A stretch of DNA of 64,000 nucleotides, taken from assembly GCF_020171845.1 (NCBI RefSeq), contig NZ_JAIVAM010000009.1:1-64000 (forward strand), given 5' to 3'. The first letter of the stretch is position 1. Each line of letters opens with the position of its first letter. The notes beneath the pieces are model-generated. The model made no database searches. It was not told the DNA's origin and saw only the letters and a list, made by a program, of their open reading frames with translations. Below are positions 43,580 to 52,559 of the stretch, one piece after another. The DNA is from Cytobacillus kochii. GTDB lineage: Bacteria > Bacillota > Bacilli > Bacillales > Cytobacillaceae. Both the position numbers and the translations under genes were made by a program.

Positions 43580-44215
43580 GTGAAGCTTGACACACCCAAG
43601 ATCCCTGAAGATCTAACTGAAAAGAGATTTACAGATATTTTTTACGAAGAAGATCCGGAATTTGAAATGTGTATGGTTACCGATTCAGAATTTGCCAACG
43701 AAGTACTTGATCGAGTGAGACTATATAAAACAGTGATTAGGAATTGTAATTTCACAAATACGGATTTTAGGCGAATTGATCTTACTGATGTACGCTTTGA
43801 GAATTGTGATTTATCCAATGCTAATCTGGGTAATGCCTCCATGAATCGAGTTGAGTTTCTTAATTGTAAGTTACTTGGCAGCAGCTTAACAGAGTCTTAT
43901 ATCGGTAATACAAGATTTATGGAATCAATTCTTAATATGGTTACGTTCGGTGACTCAAAACTTGAAAAGGTGATTTTTGATAATGCTACGTTAAAAAACG
44001 CTGACCTTTTTGCCTGTAAGCTTAAAAAAGTAGAATTTCTGTCATGCAACCTTAATGGCGCAAACTTTGATGAGACACCATTAAAAGGAATTGATATTAG
44101 CTCATCCGATTTTGATTCTTTAACTGTTTCAATAGACAACTTAAGAGGGTGTATAGTATCAACGTCTCAAGCGATACAATTCGCTTCGTTATTAGGACTA
44201 AAAATCCGACAGTAA
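43580..44215 (+). CDS. Pentapeptide-repeat protein
   Basis: A 211-aa protein whose residues about 50-175 are successive A(D/N)LXX-type pentapeptides: NCNFTNTDFRRIDLTDVRFE, NCDLSNANLGNASM, FLNCKLLGSSL, NADLFACKLKKVEFLSCNLN, GANFDE. These build a right-handed quadrilateral beta-helix. Some such proteins mimic DNA and protect gyrase; others have no known role. Nothing here decides. GTG start after GGTAGG; a TTG seven codons upstream lacks a clear site. The next gene is a CAT-like enzyme. Confidence 0.82.
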   Translation: MKLDTPKIPEDLTEKRFTDIFYEEDPEFEMCMVTDSEFANEVLDRVRLYKTVIRNCNFTNTDFRRIDLTDVRFENCDLSNANLGNASMNRVEFLNCKLLGSSLTESYIGNTRFMESILNMVTFGDSKLEKVIFDNATLKNADLFACKLKKVEFLSCNLNGANFDETPLKGIDISSSDFDSLTVSIDNLRGCIVSTSQAIQFASLLGLKIRQ

Positions 44216-44367
44216 TGTCCCCTTTAACTTCGTAATTTGATTTTAATGGCACAAAATGTCTTATGAAAGCTTTATTTATCATAAAAGGCAAACAAATTTT
44301 GATGATATTTATGCAAAGTTTCTTTTTGCCAACATGTAGTAATATTTTAAATGAGAGGTTGAAATAG

Positions 44368-45000
44368 ATGTCAAATTATCAAGTCATTGATTTAGAAAGT
44401 TTTCCAAGAAGAAATTATTATGAGTATTTTATGGCGACAGACACAACCTTTGAAATGACAGTAAAAATTGATGTTTCGCGAGCAGTTGAAAAATGCAAAG
44501 ACGAATCTATAAGTTTTTATGCTTACTCCATTTTTAATTTGACTAAATCGGTTAACAAGATTCCGAATTTGAGGTATGCCCACAAAAATCAGCAATTAGT
44601 AGAATGGCAAGAATTAGTGCCAACGTTTACGAACTTTAATCAAGAAACAGAGTTATTTTATAGTTTATGGTTGGAAGAATTAACAGATTATAAATCAGTT
44701 GACTGTGAGTACAAAAAGCTTATAAAAGACTATGCAAACACAACAGATATCGCACCAATGGAAGAGGTCCCACCAAATGTGGTAAACATTTCATCAATTC
44801 CTTGGATGCATTTTGAACATTTTTCATCTCACGCAGGAGCTATTAAAAATAATTTAACACCAATGATTACTATTGGAAGGTATGAAAAGGTAGGTTCACA
44901 GTTGCTACTGCCGGTGAATATTAAGGTTCATCATGCAACAGTAGATGGTTATCATGTATCGCTTTTTTTTGATATACTGCAACGTGAAATGAACCGTTAA
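44368..45000 (+). CDS. Chloramphenicol acetyltransferase-like protein (CatA type)
   Basis: A 210-aa protein of the trimeric CatA family. The catalytic motif VHHATVDGYHV is near the C-terminus (H188-H189 with D193), matching HHAxxDGxH. The N-terminal RRNYYEYF corresponds to the WxRxxxFxxF block and SIPWMHFEHF to the substrate-side block. It acetylates chloramphenicol in characterised members; chromosomal Bacillaceae homologues are often unassigned, so resistance cannot be inferred. GAGAGG precedes the ATG. No mobile element adjoins it, but a zone of decayed genes follows. Confidence 0.8.
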   Translation: MSNYQVIDLESFPRRNYYEYFMATDTTFEMTVKIDVSRAVEKCKDESISFYAYSIFNLTKSVNKIPNLRYAHKNQQLVEWQELVPTFTNFNQETELFYSLWLEELTDYKSVDCEYKKLIKDYANTTDIAPMEEVPPNVVNISSIPWMHFEHFSSHAGAIKNNLTPMITIGRYEKVGSQLLLPVNIKVHHATVDGYHVSLFFDILQREMNR

Positions 45001-45194
45001 CTTTTAGCGCTCTCACTATAATCGTTTTTTGAAAATGTTTCTAAGAATAGAAACTTTAAAATATTCATTTTTGTTAGCTTGATGGCTATGGGGGAGAATC
45101 GCATAAAAACTTCAAGAAAACGATAGAGGCCCAATTATGGGAGATGACCATTAGAAAATCACCAAACTTTTTTATGAAAATTAAACAACGATCA

Positions 45195-45285
45195 ATATTT
45201 CACAAAGAAAATTGAAGTAGAACTTGAGGAAGCAAATACTCTTTTAGAGATGAGTGACATTATAATAGTTGAAAGGATATAAAAA
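45195..45285 (+). pseudogene. Short coding remnant of unknown family
   Basis: One frame reads FTKKIEVELEEANTLLEMSD then IIIVERI and stops, with protein-like amphipathic composition but no start or ribosome binding site; stops interrupt it upstream. It looks like the tail of a decayed gene. Family not recognised. Confidence 0.35.
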
Positions 45286-45452
45286 AGAGAAGGTCTGTTA
45301 ATCTTATCTTTTTTGTTACTTTTATTCTGGATGTATTTTTACTAAGACCTTACTGTACTGATACACTCCGTGATTTACTTTGGAATAGTAAATTTAGTCA
45401 AACAATCACCTTTGAATATCTATATAAGCTAATTGGACATGAGTTAGATCAA

Positions 45453-45605
45453 TAAAAATATTAGATGTTGATTGTGGCTTTAGGCATTTTAGGGGGCTAT
45501 TAACAAAAAGAAGATTTATTATACAATCTACCGGATTAGATATCATTATGAATTTTATTAGAATCTCTAGATGAAATATCCGAATAGACATTTTATCTAC
45601 AATCC
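45453..45605 (+). pseudogene. Fragment of a SAM-dependent methyltransferase
   Basis: One plus-strand frame reads KILDVDCGFRHFRGLLTKRR followed by FIIQSTGLDIIMNFI and a stop. This matches the class I methyltransferase motif I (ILDVGCGFG, with Gly replaced by Asp) and the acidic loop end GLDI. Upstream codons (YLYKLIGHELDQ) end in a stop. No start, and no complete domain. Confidence 0.55.
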
Positions 45606-45632
45606 AGGGAAGATGTATGACATATAGCACCT

Positions 45633-45833
45633 CCTAAAATAATTTTACGCAGCCAACATCTACAACACATTTGCCACTATTGAGACTATGCCAACAACAA
45701 GAATCTTGAGTAGAAGGTATTTTATCTTTACCTACTGTAATGATAGATACTGGTGAAGTAGAGTTTCGAAAAAAACAAGAATACTCGTTAGAACCAAAAT
45801 GATAAAACCTAGACTTCCAAAAAACCACTTCAA
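45633..45833 (-). pseudogene. Frameshifted small secreted/membrane protein gene
   Basis: On the minus strand AGGGGAGG precedes a TTG by 6 bases, starting MKWFFGSLGFIILVLTSILV, a membrane helix. The frame stops after 33 codons, while another frame continues with VSIITVGKDKIPSTQDSCCW then HSLNSGKCVVDVGC. The P-x-x-V-x-V-G-x-x-x-I-P-x-x-Q...C-W...C-x-D style is seen in small extracytoplasmic Bacillus proteins. A single frameshift would join both parts. Confidence 0.5.
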
Positions 45834-45970
45834 ATAAATCCTCCCCTAATATTGTTTTTTAATTGACGACCAAATTCGTATTTCGTTATAGCCAACGACA
45901 CTTCTTTGTAACTCTTTCGTAGTTTCTAGAAATTAAAATAGAATGAGTAGATTTAAGGAGGAAAAAAAAC

Positions 45971-47055
45971 ATGAAAAAATTATGCAATTTATTGGCAATT
46001 AGTTTATTATGAGTATGTAAGGTATTTGACCCTGTACCAAAAGAATCAGTGCTAGCAGATGGTCAAAGTGTTAGTGGCTCATACGGCAGGAGAACTATAC
46101 CTTATATGTGCCATCATCTTATGAAGGGAGTGATTAAGTTCCGTTAATGGTGATGTTGCATGACTGCACGCAAGCTGTTAGTCAATTTGCGACATGTTAA
46201 AAATGAATGCGCTTTCATAAGGGGGTTTTCTCGTTTTATCCTAATAAAAGTGCTTCTGCTAATAATAATAATTATTGGAATTGGTTTGAAGAGAGATGGC
46301 TGGCCTAGTATCTTTACAGGAAAGATATGCGCCAATATTTTGCGAGTTATAACAAAGTCTATAGGGTTATCAACTGGGGAAGGGATGCTATTTTAGAGGC
46401 AACTGATCCAGAAGTGTTTTGTTGGTACGGGTTTAGAGTATAAAGCAGTGAAGAATACCGGTAATTGCAATCACTTCGAACAAAACAGAGTGGAGAGCGG
46501 TTTTTAACCAAATGAAACAGAAAAAATCAGTGCCTGGCGGTTAAACTTACAAGGTTGAAAAATATAAGACTACTGAAAATAAGGTTCTTATGCTGAAGGT
46601 AACTATTCAAAAGTTTTTGTAGGGAGCTCGTTGCTGATGGGGGAGGGGGGAGTAACAATAAAAGTGGTTGACAAGTGGATGTATAAAGGCACGTATCGAG
46701 GCATCCTTTCATTTGATACAACGAGTATACAAGAAGATTACCACATAGCGAAAAACCGGGTGTACCTTAAGCTATGATAGAGGGGTGTCCCATAGCTTAT
46801 TTTAGATTTAAAAGTAGCGATATTAGATTAGTGCCATGAATTAATATACAACAGTTACGGCGTCTAATATAGTACAAGCTACTATCCAACAAGATTCCTA
46901 CGTAGAGTCTATTATTCAGAGCCGGTATTAACTGTAGATGATTACTACAGAAAAAGTACAATTTCGCTTAAAAACGAACACAACTGCAGGACTCAATGCA
47001 AACGATGTAGAATTGTATGTTGGGAAAAGGGTATTCATTAGCTGATTATTTTTAT
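45971..47055 (+). pseudogene. Decayed PHB-depolymerase-like esterase with a C-terminal DNRLRE-like region
   Basis: AAGGAGG and ATG begin a signal-peptide-like start (MKKLCNLLAISLL) cut by TGA. Further pieces in changing frames: SVSGSYGRR, LYVPSSYEGSD, VPLMVMLHDCTQAVSQFATC (the depolymerase oxyanion region, usually LHGCTQ), FYPNKSASANNNNYWNWFEE, then KGTYRGILSFDTTSIQEDYH in the style of a DNRLRE domain. Several stops and shifts occur. It is recognisable as a secreted esterase pseudogene; the catalytic Ser region is lost. Confidence 0.65.
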
Positions 47056-47196
47056 CCAATAGTGGTAGTAATATACTCTTAATTAATTGAAAATTTATAA
47101 TAATTAATTATATATTAGTGTAGTTCCAATTTCATGGAATTCATTCTATTTTTTAGTGTCAGATAACATAAATTTTTGGAAAATAATAAAAAGTTC

Positions 47197-47225
47197 TTGT
47201 CTCCTTAGTATTATATGTATATAAT
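47197..47225 (+). promoter_or_regulatory. Probable sigma-A promoter of the TrpX-type transporter operon
   Basis: TTGTCT and TATAAT spaced by 17 bases, about 55 bases before the lipoprotein gene start. Confidence 0.65.
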
Positions 47226-47282
47226 TTAATGAACCAAAGCACAAAAGCGTAAAAGCGATAAAGTAAAGGGGATGAATGAATA

Positions 47283-48287
47283 GTGAAAAAGAAAAATATG
47301 TGGAAAACATTATCGACAGCTGGATTATTAAGTGCATTAATATTGGCAGGGTGCGGAAACTCTGAAGAAACAACGAATGAAGCAAGTGGAGAAAGCGGTG
47401 AGAAAAGCTATCAAGTCGGTATTACGCAAATCGCTGAACATCCAAGTTTAGATGCAGCATCTGTTGGCTTTCAACAAGCATTGAAGGATGAGGGATTAGA
47501 AGTAGAATTTGATACACAAATTGCCCAAGGGGATCAAAATAATAATCAATCGATTGCGAACAACTTTGTAAGTGATCAGGTGGACTTAATCTTTGCCAAC
47601 TCTACACCAAGTGCACTAGGTGCATTAAATGCAACAAAGGATATCCCAATTGTGTTTACTTCAGTAACAGATGCGGTTGGGGGTGGACTTGTTGATTCCA
47701 TGGAAGCACCTGGCGGAAATATTACAGGCACATTAGATAATCACCCGGACGCTATACCGAACACAGTAGAATTCATAGACAAATATTTTGATATAGAAAC
47801 AATTGGTGTTGTTTATAATTCCGGTGAAGCCAACTCTGTATCGCAAATTGAGACAGTGAAAGAAGTAATAGAAGGAACGGGATTGAAATTAGCTGAAGCA
47901 ACTGTTTCAACATCAGCTGAAGTAAAACAAGCCACAGAATCATTAGTTGGTAAAGCAGATGTCCTTTATATCATTACAGATAATACAGTAGTTACAGCTC
48001 TAGAGTCAGTCGTTCAAGTGGCAACAGATAAGAAAATTCCACTTTTTGTTGGGGAATTAGATTCTGTCGCTCGTGGCGGATTTGCTGCATACGGGTTTGA
48101 TTATAATGATATCGGTTATGAAGCAGGTGTGATGGCAGCAGAAATATTAAAAGGTGAGAAAGAAGCAGGCGAAATGGATGTACAATATCCACAAAATCTA
48201 AAGCTTGTTATAAATAAAGAAGCGGCTGAAGCAATGGGTGTTGAACTAAACCCTGAATGGGAAGAATCTGCGGAATTTATTGAATAA
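47283..48287 (+). CDS. ABC transporter substrate-binding lipoprotein (TrpX/PF04392 family)
   Basis: A 334-aa lipoprotein (lipobox LAGC, C24) of the ABC_sub_bind family also called TrpX in tryptophan-linked cases. Family blocks: VGITQIAEHPSLDAASVGFQ, DLIFANSTPSALGALNATKDIPIVFTSVTDAVGGGLV, IGVVYNSGEANSVSQIE, and ARGGFAAYGFDYNDIGYEAG. GTG start after AAAGGGGATG. The permease and ATPase follow, forming a three-gene importer. The ligand cannot be read off; aromatic amino acids are one option, and no tryptophan T-box is present. Confidence 0.85.
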   Translation: MKKKNMWKTLSTAGLLSALILAGCGNSEETTNEASGESGEKSYQVGITQIAEHPSLDAASVGFQQALKDEGLEVEFDTQIAQGDQNNNQSIANNFVSDQVDLIFANSTPSALGALNATKDIPIVFTSVTDAVGGGLVDSMEAPGGNITGTLDNHPDAIPNTVEFIDKYFDIETIGVVYNSGEANSVSQIETVKEVIEGTGLKLAEATVSTSAEVKQATESLVGKADVLYIITDNTVVTALESVVQVATDKKIPLFVGELDSVARGGFAAYGFDYNDIGYEAGVMAAEILKGEKEAGEMDVQYPQNLKLVINKEAAEAMGVELNPEWEESAEFIE

Positions 48288-48334
48288 TTGACAGGTATCT
48301 TATTCAGCACGACAGATGAAAGGGAGAGAGCATA

Positions 48335-49288
48335 ATGCCTTCAGCAATATTTGGCTCCATTGAAGCAGGTGCAATGTATGCATTAATGGCGTTAGGTGTA
48401 TATTTATCTTTTAGAGTATTAGATTTTCCTGATTTAACTGTTGATGGTAGTTTTGTGACTGGTGGAGCAGTTGCTGCCGTTTTAATTGTAGGAGGAACGA
48501 ATCCATTTTTAGCAACAATTTTAGCTTTCGTTGCCGGTTTTCTAGCTGGTAGCGTGACAGGGTTACTTCACACAAAAGGAAAGATCAATCCTTTATTATC
48601 AGGGATTATCATGATGATTGCTTTGTACTCTATTAATCTACGCATTATGGGTAAGTCGAATATCCCACTATTATCAGAGGAAACCGTCATTACAAAACTA
48701 ACTGATTTTTGGCAAGGATTAGGTTTAGATAATGCCTTAGCTTTCATTGGCTTTGTGCCAAAAACATGGGCAATCTTAATTCTTATGCTTATATTGGCTC
48801 TTTTTGTCAAAGTAATGATTGATTGGTTCTTGAAAACTGATATTGGTCTGGCCATTCGAGCAACAGGTAATAATGAAACGATGATTCGTAGCTTTTCAGC
48901 GAATACAGATACATTAAAAATATTAGGTCTAGGGCTATCTAACGGTTTGGTAGCTTTATCAGGTGGCTTAGTGGCACAATACAATGGTTTCAGTGATGTC
49001 GGCATGGGTATAGGCATGATTGTTATTGGGCTAGCTTCTGTTATTATCGGCGAAGCGATTTTTGGTGCAAAAACAATTTTTCGAGCAACGTTAGCTGTTA
49101 TCGGTGGGGCGATTCTGTATCGTATTATTGTTACATTAGCGCTACGCGTGGAGTTCTTAGAAACGGGAGATATGAAATTAATTACGGCATTGATTGTCGT
49201 CTTCGCGCTTGTCCTACCGAAGATTCTTGAGAAGCAAAAAGAGAGACAACGAAAGAAAAAACGAATGCTTCAAGCAGGAATGGAATAA
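48335..49288 (+). CDS. ABC transporter permease (LivH-like, TrpY type)
   Basis: A 317-aa branched-chain-type permease with about eight or nine helices. MPSAIFGSIEAGAMYALMAL and VYLSFRVLDFPDLTVDGSFV are typical of the subfamily that pairs with PF04392 binding proteins. The EAA-like loop TGNNETMIRSFSANTD contacts the ATPase. AAAGGGAGAG precedes the ATG. It ends in a basic tail (KQKERQRKKKRML). Confidence 0.9.
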   Translation: MPSAIFGSIEAGAMYALMALGVYLSFRVLDFPDLTVDGSFVTGGAVAAVLIVGGTNPFLATILAFVAGFLAGSVTGLLHTKGKINPLLSGIIMMIALYSINLRIMGKSNIPLLSEETVITKLTDFWQGLGLDNALAFIGFVPKTWAILILMLILALFVKVMIDWFLKTDIGLAIRATGNNETMIRSFSANTDTLKILGLGLSNGLVALSGGLVAQYNGFSDVGMGIGMIVIGLASVIIGEAIFGAKTIFRATLAVIGGAILYRIIVTLALRVEFLETGDMKLITALIVVFALVLPKILEKQKERQRKKKRMLQAGME

Positions 49289-49309
49289 GTAGAAGAGAGG
49301 GGTGACGAC

Positions 49310-50104
49310 ATGCTTGAATTAAATCAGATTCATAAAATCTTCAATGAAGGCACACCAGATGAGAAGATTGCACTAACACAGATGAATCTCGATCTTCATC
49401 AAGGCGATTTTATGACGGTCATTGGTAGTAATGGGGCAGGAAAATCGACTTTAATGAACATTATCTCAGGGAAGTTAATACCGGATGTCGGTCAAGTAAT
49501 TATTGATAGAAAAAATGTATCGAATGTAAAGGAAAATAAACGGGCACGTCTAATAGGGCGCGTATTCCAAGATCCAATGGCAGGGACTGCACCTGCAATG
49601 ACGATTGAAGAGAACTTAGCTATTGCCTACACAAGAACGAGATCACGCGGCTTGCATATAGGCGTTTCGAAAAAAAGAAAAGCGTTTTTTCAAGAAAAAT
49701 TAGAGATGCTTCATTTAGGTTTGGAAAACAGACTGCAAGCAAAAGTAGGTTTATTATCAGGTGGTGAGAGGCAGGCATTGTCTCTTTTAATGGCAACCTT
49801 CACTGAACCTAAAATCCTTTTATTGGATGAGCATACGGCTGCATTAGATCCATCCCGGGCAGAATTGATTACGAATTTAACGAAAGAAATTGTTGGTAAA
49901 TTCCAATTAACGACATTAATGGTAACTCATAATATGCAGCAAGCGATTGACCTAGGAAACCGGTTAATTATGATGGATAAAGGCCAGATTATTTTCTCTG
50001 CGGATGAGAAGCAAAAATCGCAGCTTACGGTTGAAAAATTATTAAATGAGTTTCAACAAATTCGTGGTGAAAAAATGAACAGTGACCGTGCAATACTTGC
50101 ATAA
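49310..50104 (+). CDS. ABC transporter ATP-binding protein (TrpZ type)
   Basis: A 264-aa ATPase. Walker A GSNGAGKST near 43-51, signature LSGGERQALSLLMATF, Walker B ILLLDEHTAALDP (His in place of the usual Pro after DE), H-loop VTHN. The DEHTAALDP variant is common in this subfamily. AGAGGGGTG precedes the ATG. It completes the three-gene importer; a terminator follows. Confidence 0.9.
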   Translation: MLELNQIHKIFNEGTPDEKIALTQMNLDLHQGDFMTVIGSNGAGKSTLMNIISGKLIPDVGQVIIDRKNVSNVKENKRARLIGRVFQDPMAGTAPAMTIEENLAIAYTRTRSRGLHIGVSKKRKAFFQEKLEMLHLGLENRLQAKVGLLSGGERQALSLLMATFTEPKILLLDEHTAALDPSRAELITNLTKEIVGKFQLTTLMVTHNMQQAIDLGNRLIMMDKGQIIFSADEKQKSQLTVEKLLNEFQQIRGEKMNSDRAILA

Positions 50105-50125
50105 ATGAAGATTTTAGTGTGAGAA

Positions 50126-50153
50126 AGAGTCCGTTAATGGGCTCTTTTTTTGT
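50126..50153 (+). terminator. Terminator after the TrpX-type operon
   Basis: AAAGAGTCC pairs with GGGCTCTTT (one G-T) around a short loop, then T run. It overlaps the end of a minus-strand remnant. Confidence 0.8.
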
Positions 50154-50419
50154 GGTGCGGGAGTTGATTTTTATGTTTCTTCAATAGAATGTTAATAAAT
50201 ACGATACCAGGGTGGCTTCTATTTAATGATTTTGACTTGGTGAAGAAATGGTTGATCAAATCTTGTAATGAAGCATAATCTAAGATAGCAATTTCTTCAT
50301 AAAACCGTACACCCTTGATCTTCTAATGGACAATATTCATAAACGGTGATACTGTCACAACTTATTGGTGCAAGTGGACTTTCTAGTTGGCGAATGACTA
50401 GTAGGAGAAGCGTAAACAT
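50134..50419 (-). pseudogene. Frameshifted small gene downstream of tyrZ
   Basis: On the minus strand AGGTGG precedes an ATG by about 8 bases. The first 40 codons read MFTLLLLVIRQLESPLAPIS followed by CDSITVYEYCPLEDQ and then a stop. Shifting one base at about 50310 restores an open frame: GVRFYEEIAILDYASLQDLI, NHFFTKSKSLNRSHPGIVFI and on to TAA. The two parts together give about 93 residues with protein-like character. Family not recognised. A sequencing error is an alternative to true decay. Confidence 0.45.
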
Positions 50420-50420
50420 A

Positions 50421-50450
50421 GAAATAGCCACCTGATAAAAGGTGACTATG
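50421..50450 (-). terminator. Weak hairpin after tyrZ
   Basis: ATAG-T-CACC pairs with GGTG-G-CTAT around TTTTATCA. Only a short T-rich stretch follows on the minus strand. It also contains the ribosome binding site of the broken downstream gene, so it may not be a terminator. Confidence 0.4.
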
Positions 50451-50466
50451 CAAATTACCTCACAAC

Positions 50467-51708
50467 CTAATTCTTTACCAATAATTTCATGAATTTTCTT
50501 TTACCTACTGAAACAATCATATTATGGCTAATCGTAGTCGTTTCCATTTCAGTGGTAATTTTTTTACCATTTATTTTAATTGCGCCACCAGCAATCATTC
50601 TTTTTGCCTCGGATTTTGAAGGTAGTAAGCCTGTATTCACTAACAATTGCACAATGGTGATAGAAGTTGGGCCAGACCATATCATTGTCGGCAGATCTTC
50701 AGGTAATTCTCCTTTTTGGAAAATCGTAATAAATTGTTGTTCTGCTTTTTCAGCTGCTTCTTCATCATGGTTCATTTGTACAATTAGCTTTGCTAATTGC
50801 ATTTTTACATCACGTGGATGGAGGGTTTGCTTATCTAGCCCTTCTTCTATCTCAGTTATTTCTTCAGGTGTAAGAGGTGTAATAAGTGTAAAATACTTCT
50901 CCATGAGTTCATCCGGAATGGACATTGCTTTCCCGTACATTTCGTTTGCTGGTTCATTAATACCGATATAATTATTCTTAGATTTTGACATTTTCTCAAC
51001 GCCATCTAATCCTTCAAGTAGTGGCATCAGCAGTGCAATTTGCTTAGGTTTTCCAAATTTCTCTTGAAAGTGCCTACCCATAAGGACATTAAAGTGCTGA
51101 TCGGTGCCCCCTAACTCAATATCACATTCAAGCACAACAGAATCGTATCCTTGCATGACTGGGTAGAAGAATTCGTGTAAAGAAATCGGCTTCCCGAAGG
51201 CAATTCTTTCTTCAAAGTCATCACGTTCCATTAAACGGGCAATGGTAATTTTACCAGCTAATTGAATGACATCATCAAACTTAAGTTGAGAGAGCCATGT
51301 TGAATTATAATGTAATTCAACTTTTTCCATATCGAGTACTTTACCAAATTGCTCAAAATAAGTTTGGGCGTTATGCTTCACTTCTTCATCGGTTAACGGC
51401 TTTCTAGCGATGGACTTACCTGTTGGATCACCAATCTTACCAGTAAAATCCCCAATTAATAATTGAATCGTATGACCATTATCTTGGAATTGCTTTAACT
51501 TCTTTAAAACAACCGTATGACCTAAATGAACGTCAGGAGCTGAAGGGTCTAAGCCAAGTTTTATCTTTAAAGGTTTATTTAATAAAATAGATTTTGCTAA
51601 CTTTTCTTCTAATTCTTCAGTGGGTATTATTTCTTGCACACCTTGTTTGTATAACTTTAATTGTCTCTGTAACTCTTTTAATTGCTGTTCTGATAATTTT
51701 TCTTTCAC
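50467..51708 (-). CDS. tyrZ: Tyrosyl-tRNA synthetase TyrZ
   Basis: A 413-aa class I aminoacyl-tRNA synthetase charging tRNA-Tyr. HIGH-type HLGH at 61-64 ([13 protein letters not shown]), [14 protein letters not shown] at 87-99, the tyrosine-binding [19 protein letters not shown], and KMSKS at 239-243. An S4 RNA-binding domain closes the protein (about 345-410). Length and sequence style match the TyrZ type rather than the 420-aa TyrS type. GTG start after AAGGATG. A T-box leader with a UAC specifier precedes it. Confidence 0.95.
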   Translation of the reverse strand: MKEKLSEQQLKELQRQLKLYKQGVQEIIPTEELEEKLAKSILLNKPLKIKLGLDPSAPDVHLGHTVVLKKLKQFQDNGHTIQLLIGDFTGKIGDPTGKSIARKPLTDEEVKHNAQTYFEQFGKVLDMEKVELHYNSTWLSQLKFDDVIQLAGKITIARLMERDDFEERIAFGKPISLHEFFYPVMQGYDSVVLECDIELGGTDQHFNVLMGRHFQEKFGKPKQIALLMPLLEGLDGVEKMSKSKNNYIGINEPANEMYGKAMSIPDELMEKYFTLITPLTPEEITEIEEGLDKQTLHPRDVKMQLAKLIVQMNHDEEAAEKAEQQFITIFQKGELPEDLPTMIWSGPTSITIVQLLVNTGLLPSKSEAKRMIAGGAIKINGKKITTEMETTTISHNMIVSVGKRKFMKLLVKN

Positions 51709-51733
51709 AATTATTCACATCCTTAATAAATAA

Positions 51734-51968
51734 TAAAAATCCACATCCCTAATAAAAGGGACGTGGATTTCACGCGTTACCACCCTAATTGAGAAGTATA
51801 ATACTTCTCCACCTCAACATTTAACGAACGTAGCCGTTCATTGCAAGTAGCAATGAAAGTTCAAGAAGTTGTAATTCGCTTCATCCTTTATACCGACTCT
51901 CAGTCATTTGTCGGCTCTCTGTGATAGGGAGGAGGTTGCTACTAAGACTTCTATCATCACTTTTTCTT
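51734..51968 (-). ncRNA. Tyrosine T-box riboswitch
   Basis: On the minus strand the leader carries the T-box sequence GGGTGGTAACGCG (51773-51785), a stem I region, and the specifier UAC in GAATTACAAC (codon at 51871-51873). The terminator AATCCACGTCCC / GGGATGTGGATT with T run lies at about 51736-51770. Uncharged tRNA-Tyr pairing at the specifier and at the T-box bulge would favour antitermination and tyrZ expression. The leader begins directly after the marR stop. Confidence 0.95.
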
Positions 51969-51970
51969 TA

Positions 51971-52477
51971 TTAAAATTTATTGTCTTTAATGAGCCGGTA
52001 AAGGGTTGCAGCTAATTGCTTTTGATCGTCCGTTTTTAACCCATTAACAATGGAGATTTCTCCCTCATGAAATTCGGGATAAAGCTCTTCAATGACTTCT
52101 TTACCCTTAGGGGTAATCACAACAAAGGTATTTCGGCGATCTCTTGGGTCGGTTTCCCTTCTGCAAAATGACTTATTCTCTAATGTACGCATAATATTGC
52201 TGATTGTTGCTTTTGATACACCTGCAGAAAGGGCAAGCTCTTTTGTTTCCATTTTTCCATATATCCATAAATCATAAAGAATCGAAAAGGAAGTCCAAGA
52301 GATTTTATGCTTGGCTAACACTTCTTGCTCTAGCTTATTTTTAATGCCTTGGCCAATGCGATATAGGCTAGTGACTACGGCTATTGCATTTGGCTCTATC
52401 GTTGTTTTTTTACTTATCTTTTGAATGACCGTTGACTCTTCAGGATGCAAATAGCCATCTTCGTCTAATTGATGAAT
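51971..52477 (-). CDS. MarR family transcriptional regulator, possible ATT start
   Basis: A MarR-type winged-helix regulator of about 168 aa (159 aa from the first TTG). The DNA-binding part is GKMETKELALSAGVSKATIS, NIMRTLENKSF then the wing DPRDRRNTFVVITPKG. Only an ATT lies 7 bases after the excellent GAGGAG site, in frame with the gene (HQLDEDGYLHPEEST follows). The next usable start, TTG, is 27 bases further without a site, so ATT initiation is favoured. MarR-tyrZ pairs occur in other Bacillaceae. Effector unknown. Confidence 0.8.
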   Translation of the reverse strand: MHQLDEDGYLHPEESTVIQKISKKTTIEPNAIAVVTSLYRIGQGIKNKLEQEVLAKHKISWTSFSILYDLWIYGKMETKELALSAGVSKATISNIMRTLENKSFCRRETDPRDRRNTFVVITPKGKEVIEELYPEFHEGEISIVNGLKTDDQKQLAATLYRLIKDNKF

Positions 52478-52559
52478 AGGATCACTCCTCTATTATTTTC
52501 AGAATCATTAGCTATGAAATGATTCTACAAAAAAAGAAACAGAATTGCAACCCTTAAAC

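Noticed and set aside
44368..45000. Calling the CAT-like gene an acquired chloramphenicol resistance gene
   Set aside because: The catalytic motif is present, but no mobile element adjoins it, and similar chromosomal genes of unknown substrate are common.
46160..46396. 78-codon frame inside the esterase remnant
   Set aside because: It mixes out-of-frame sequence of the decayed esterase; the recognisable motifs are in other frames.
50489..50971. 160-codon frame antisense to tyrZ
   Set aside because: It lies wholly inside the well-supported tyrZ gene, with no start signal and composition of a shadow frame.
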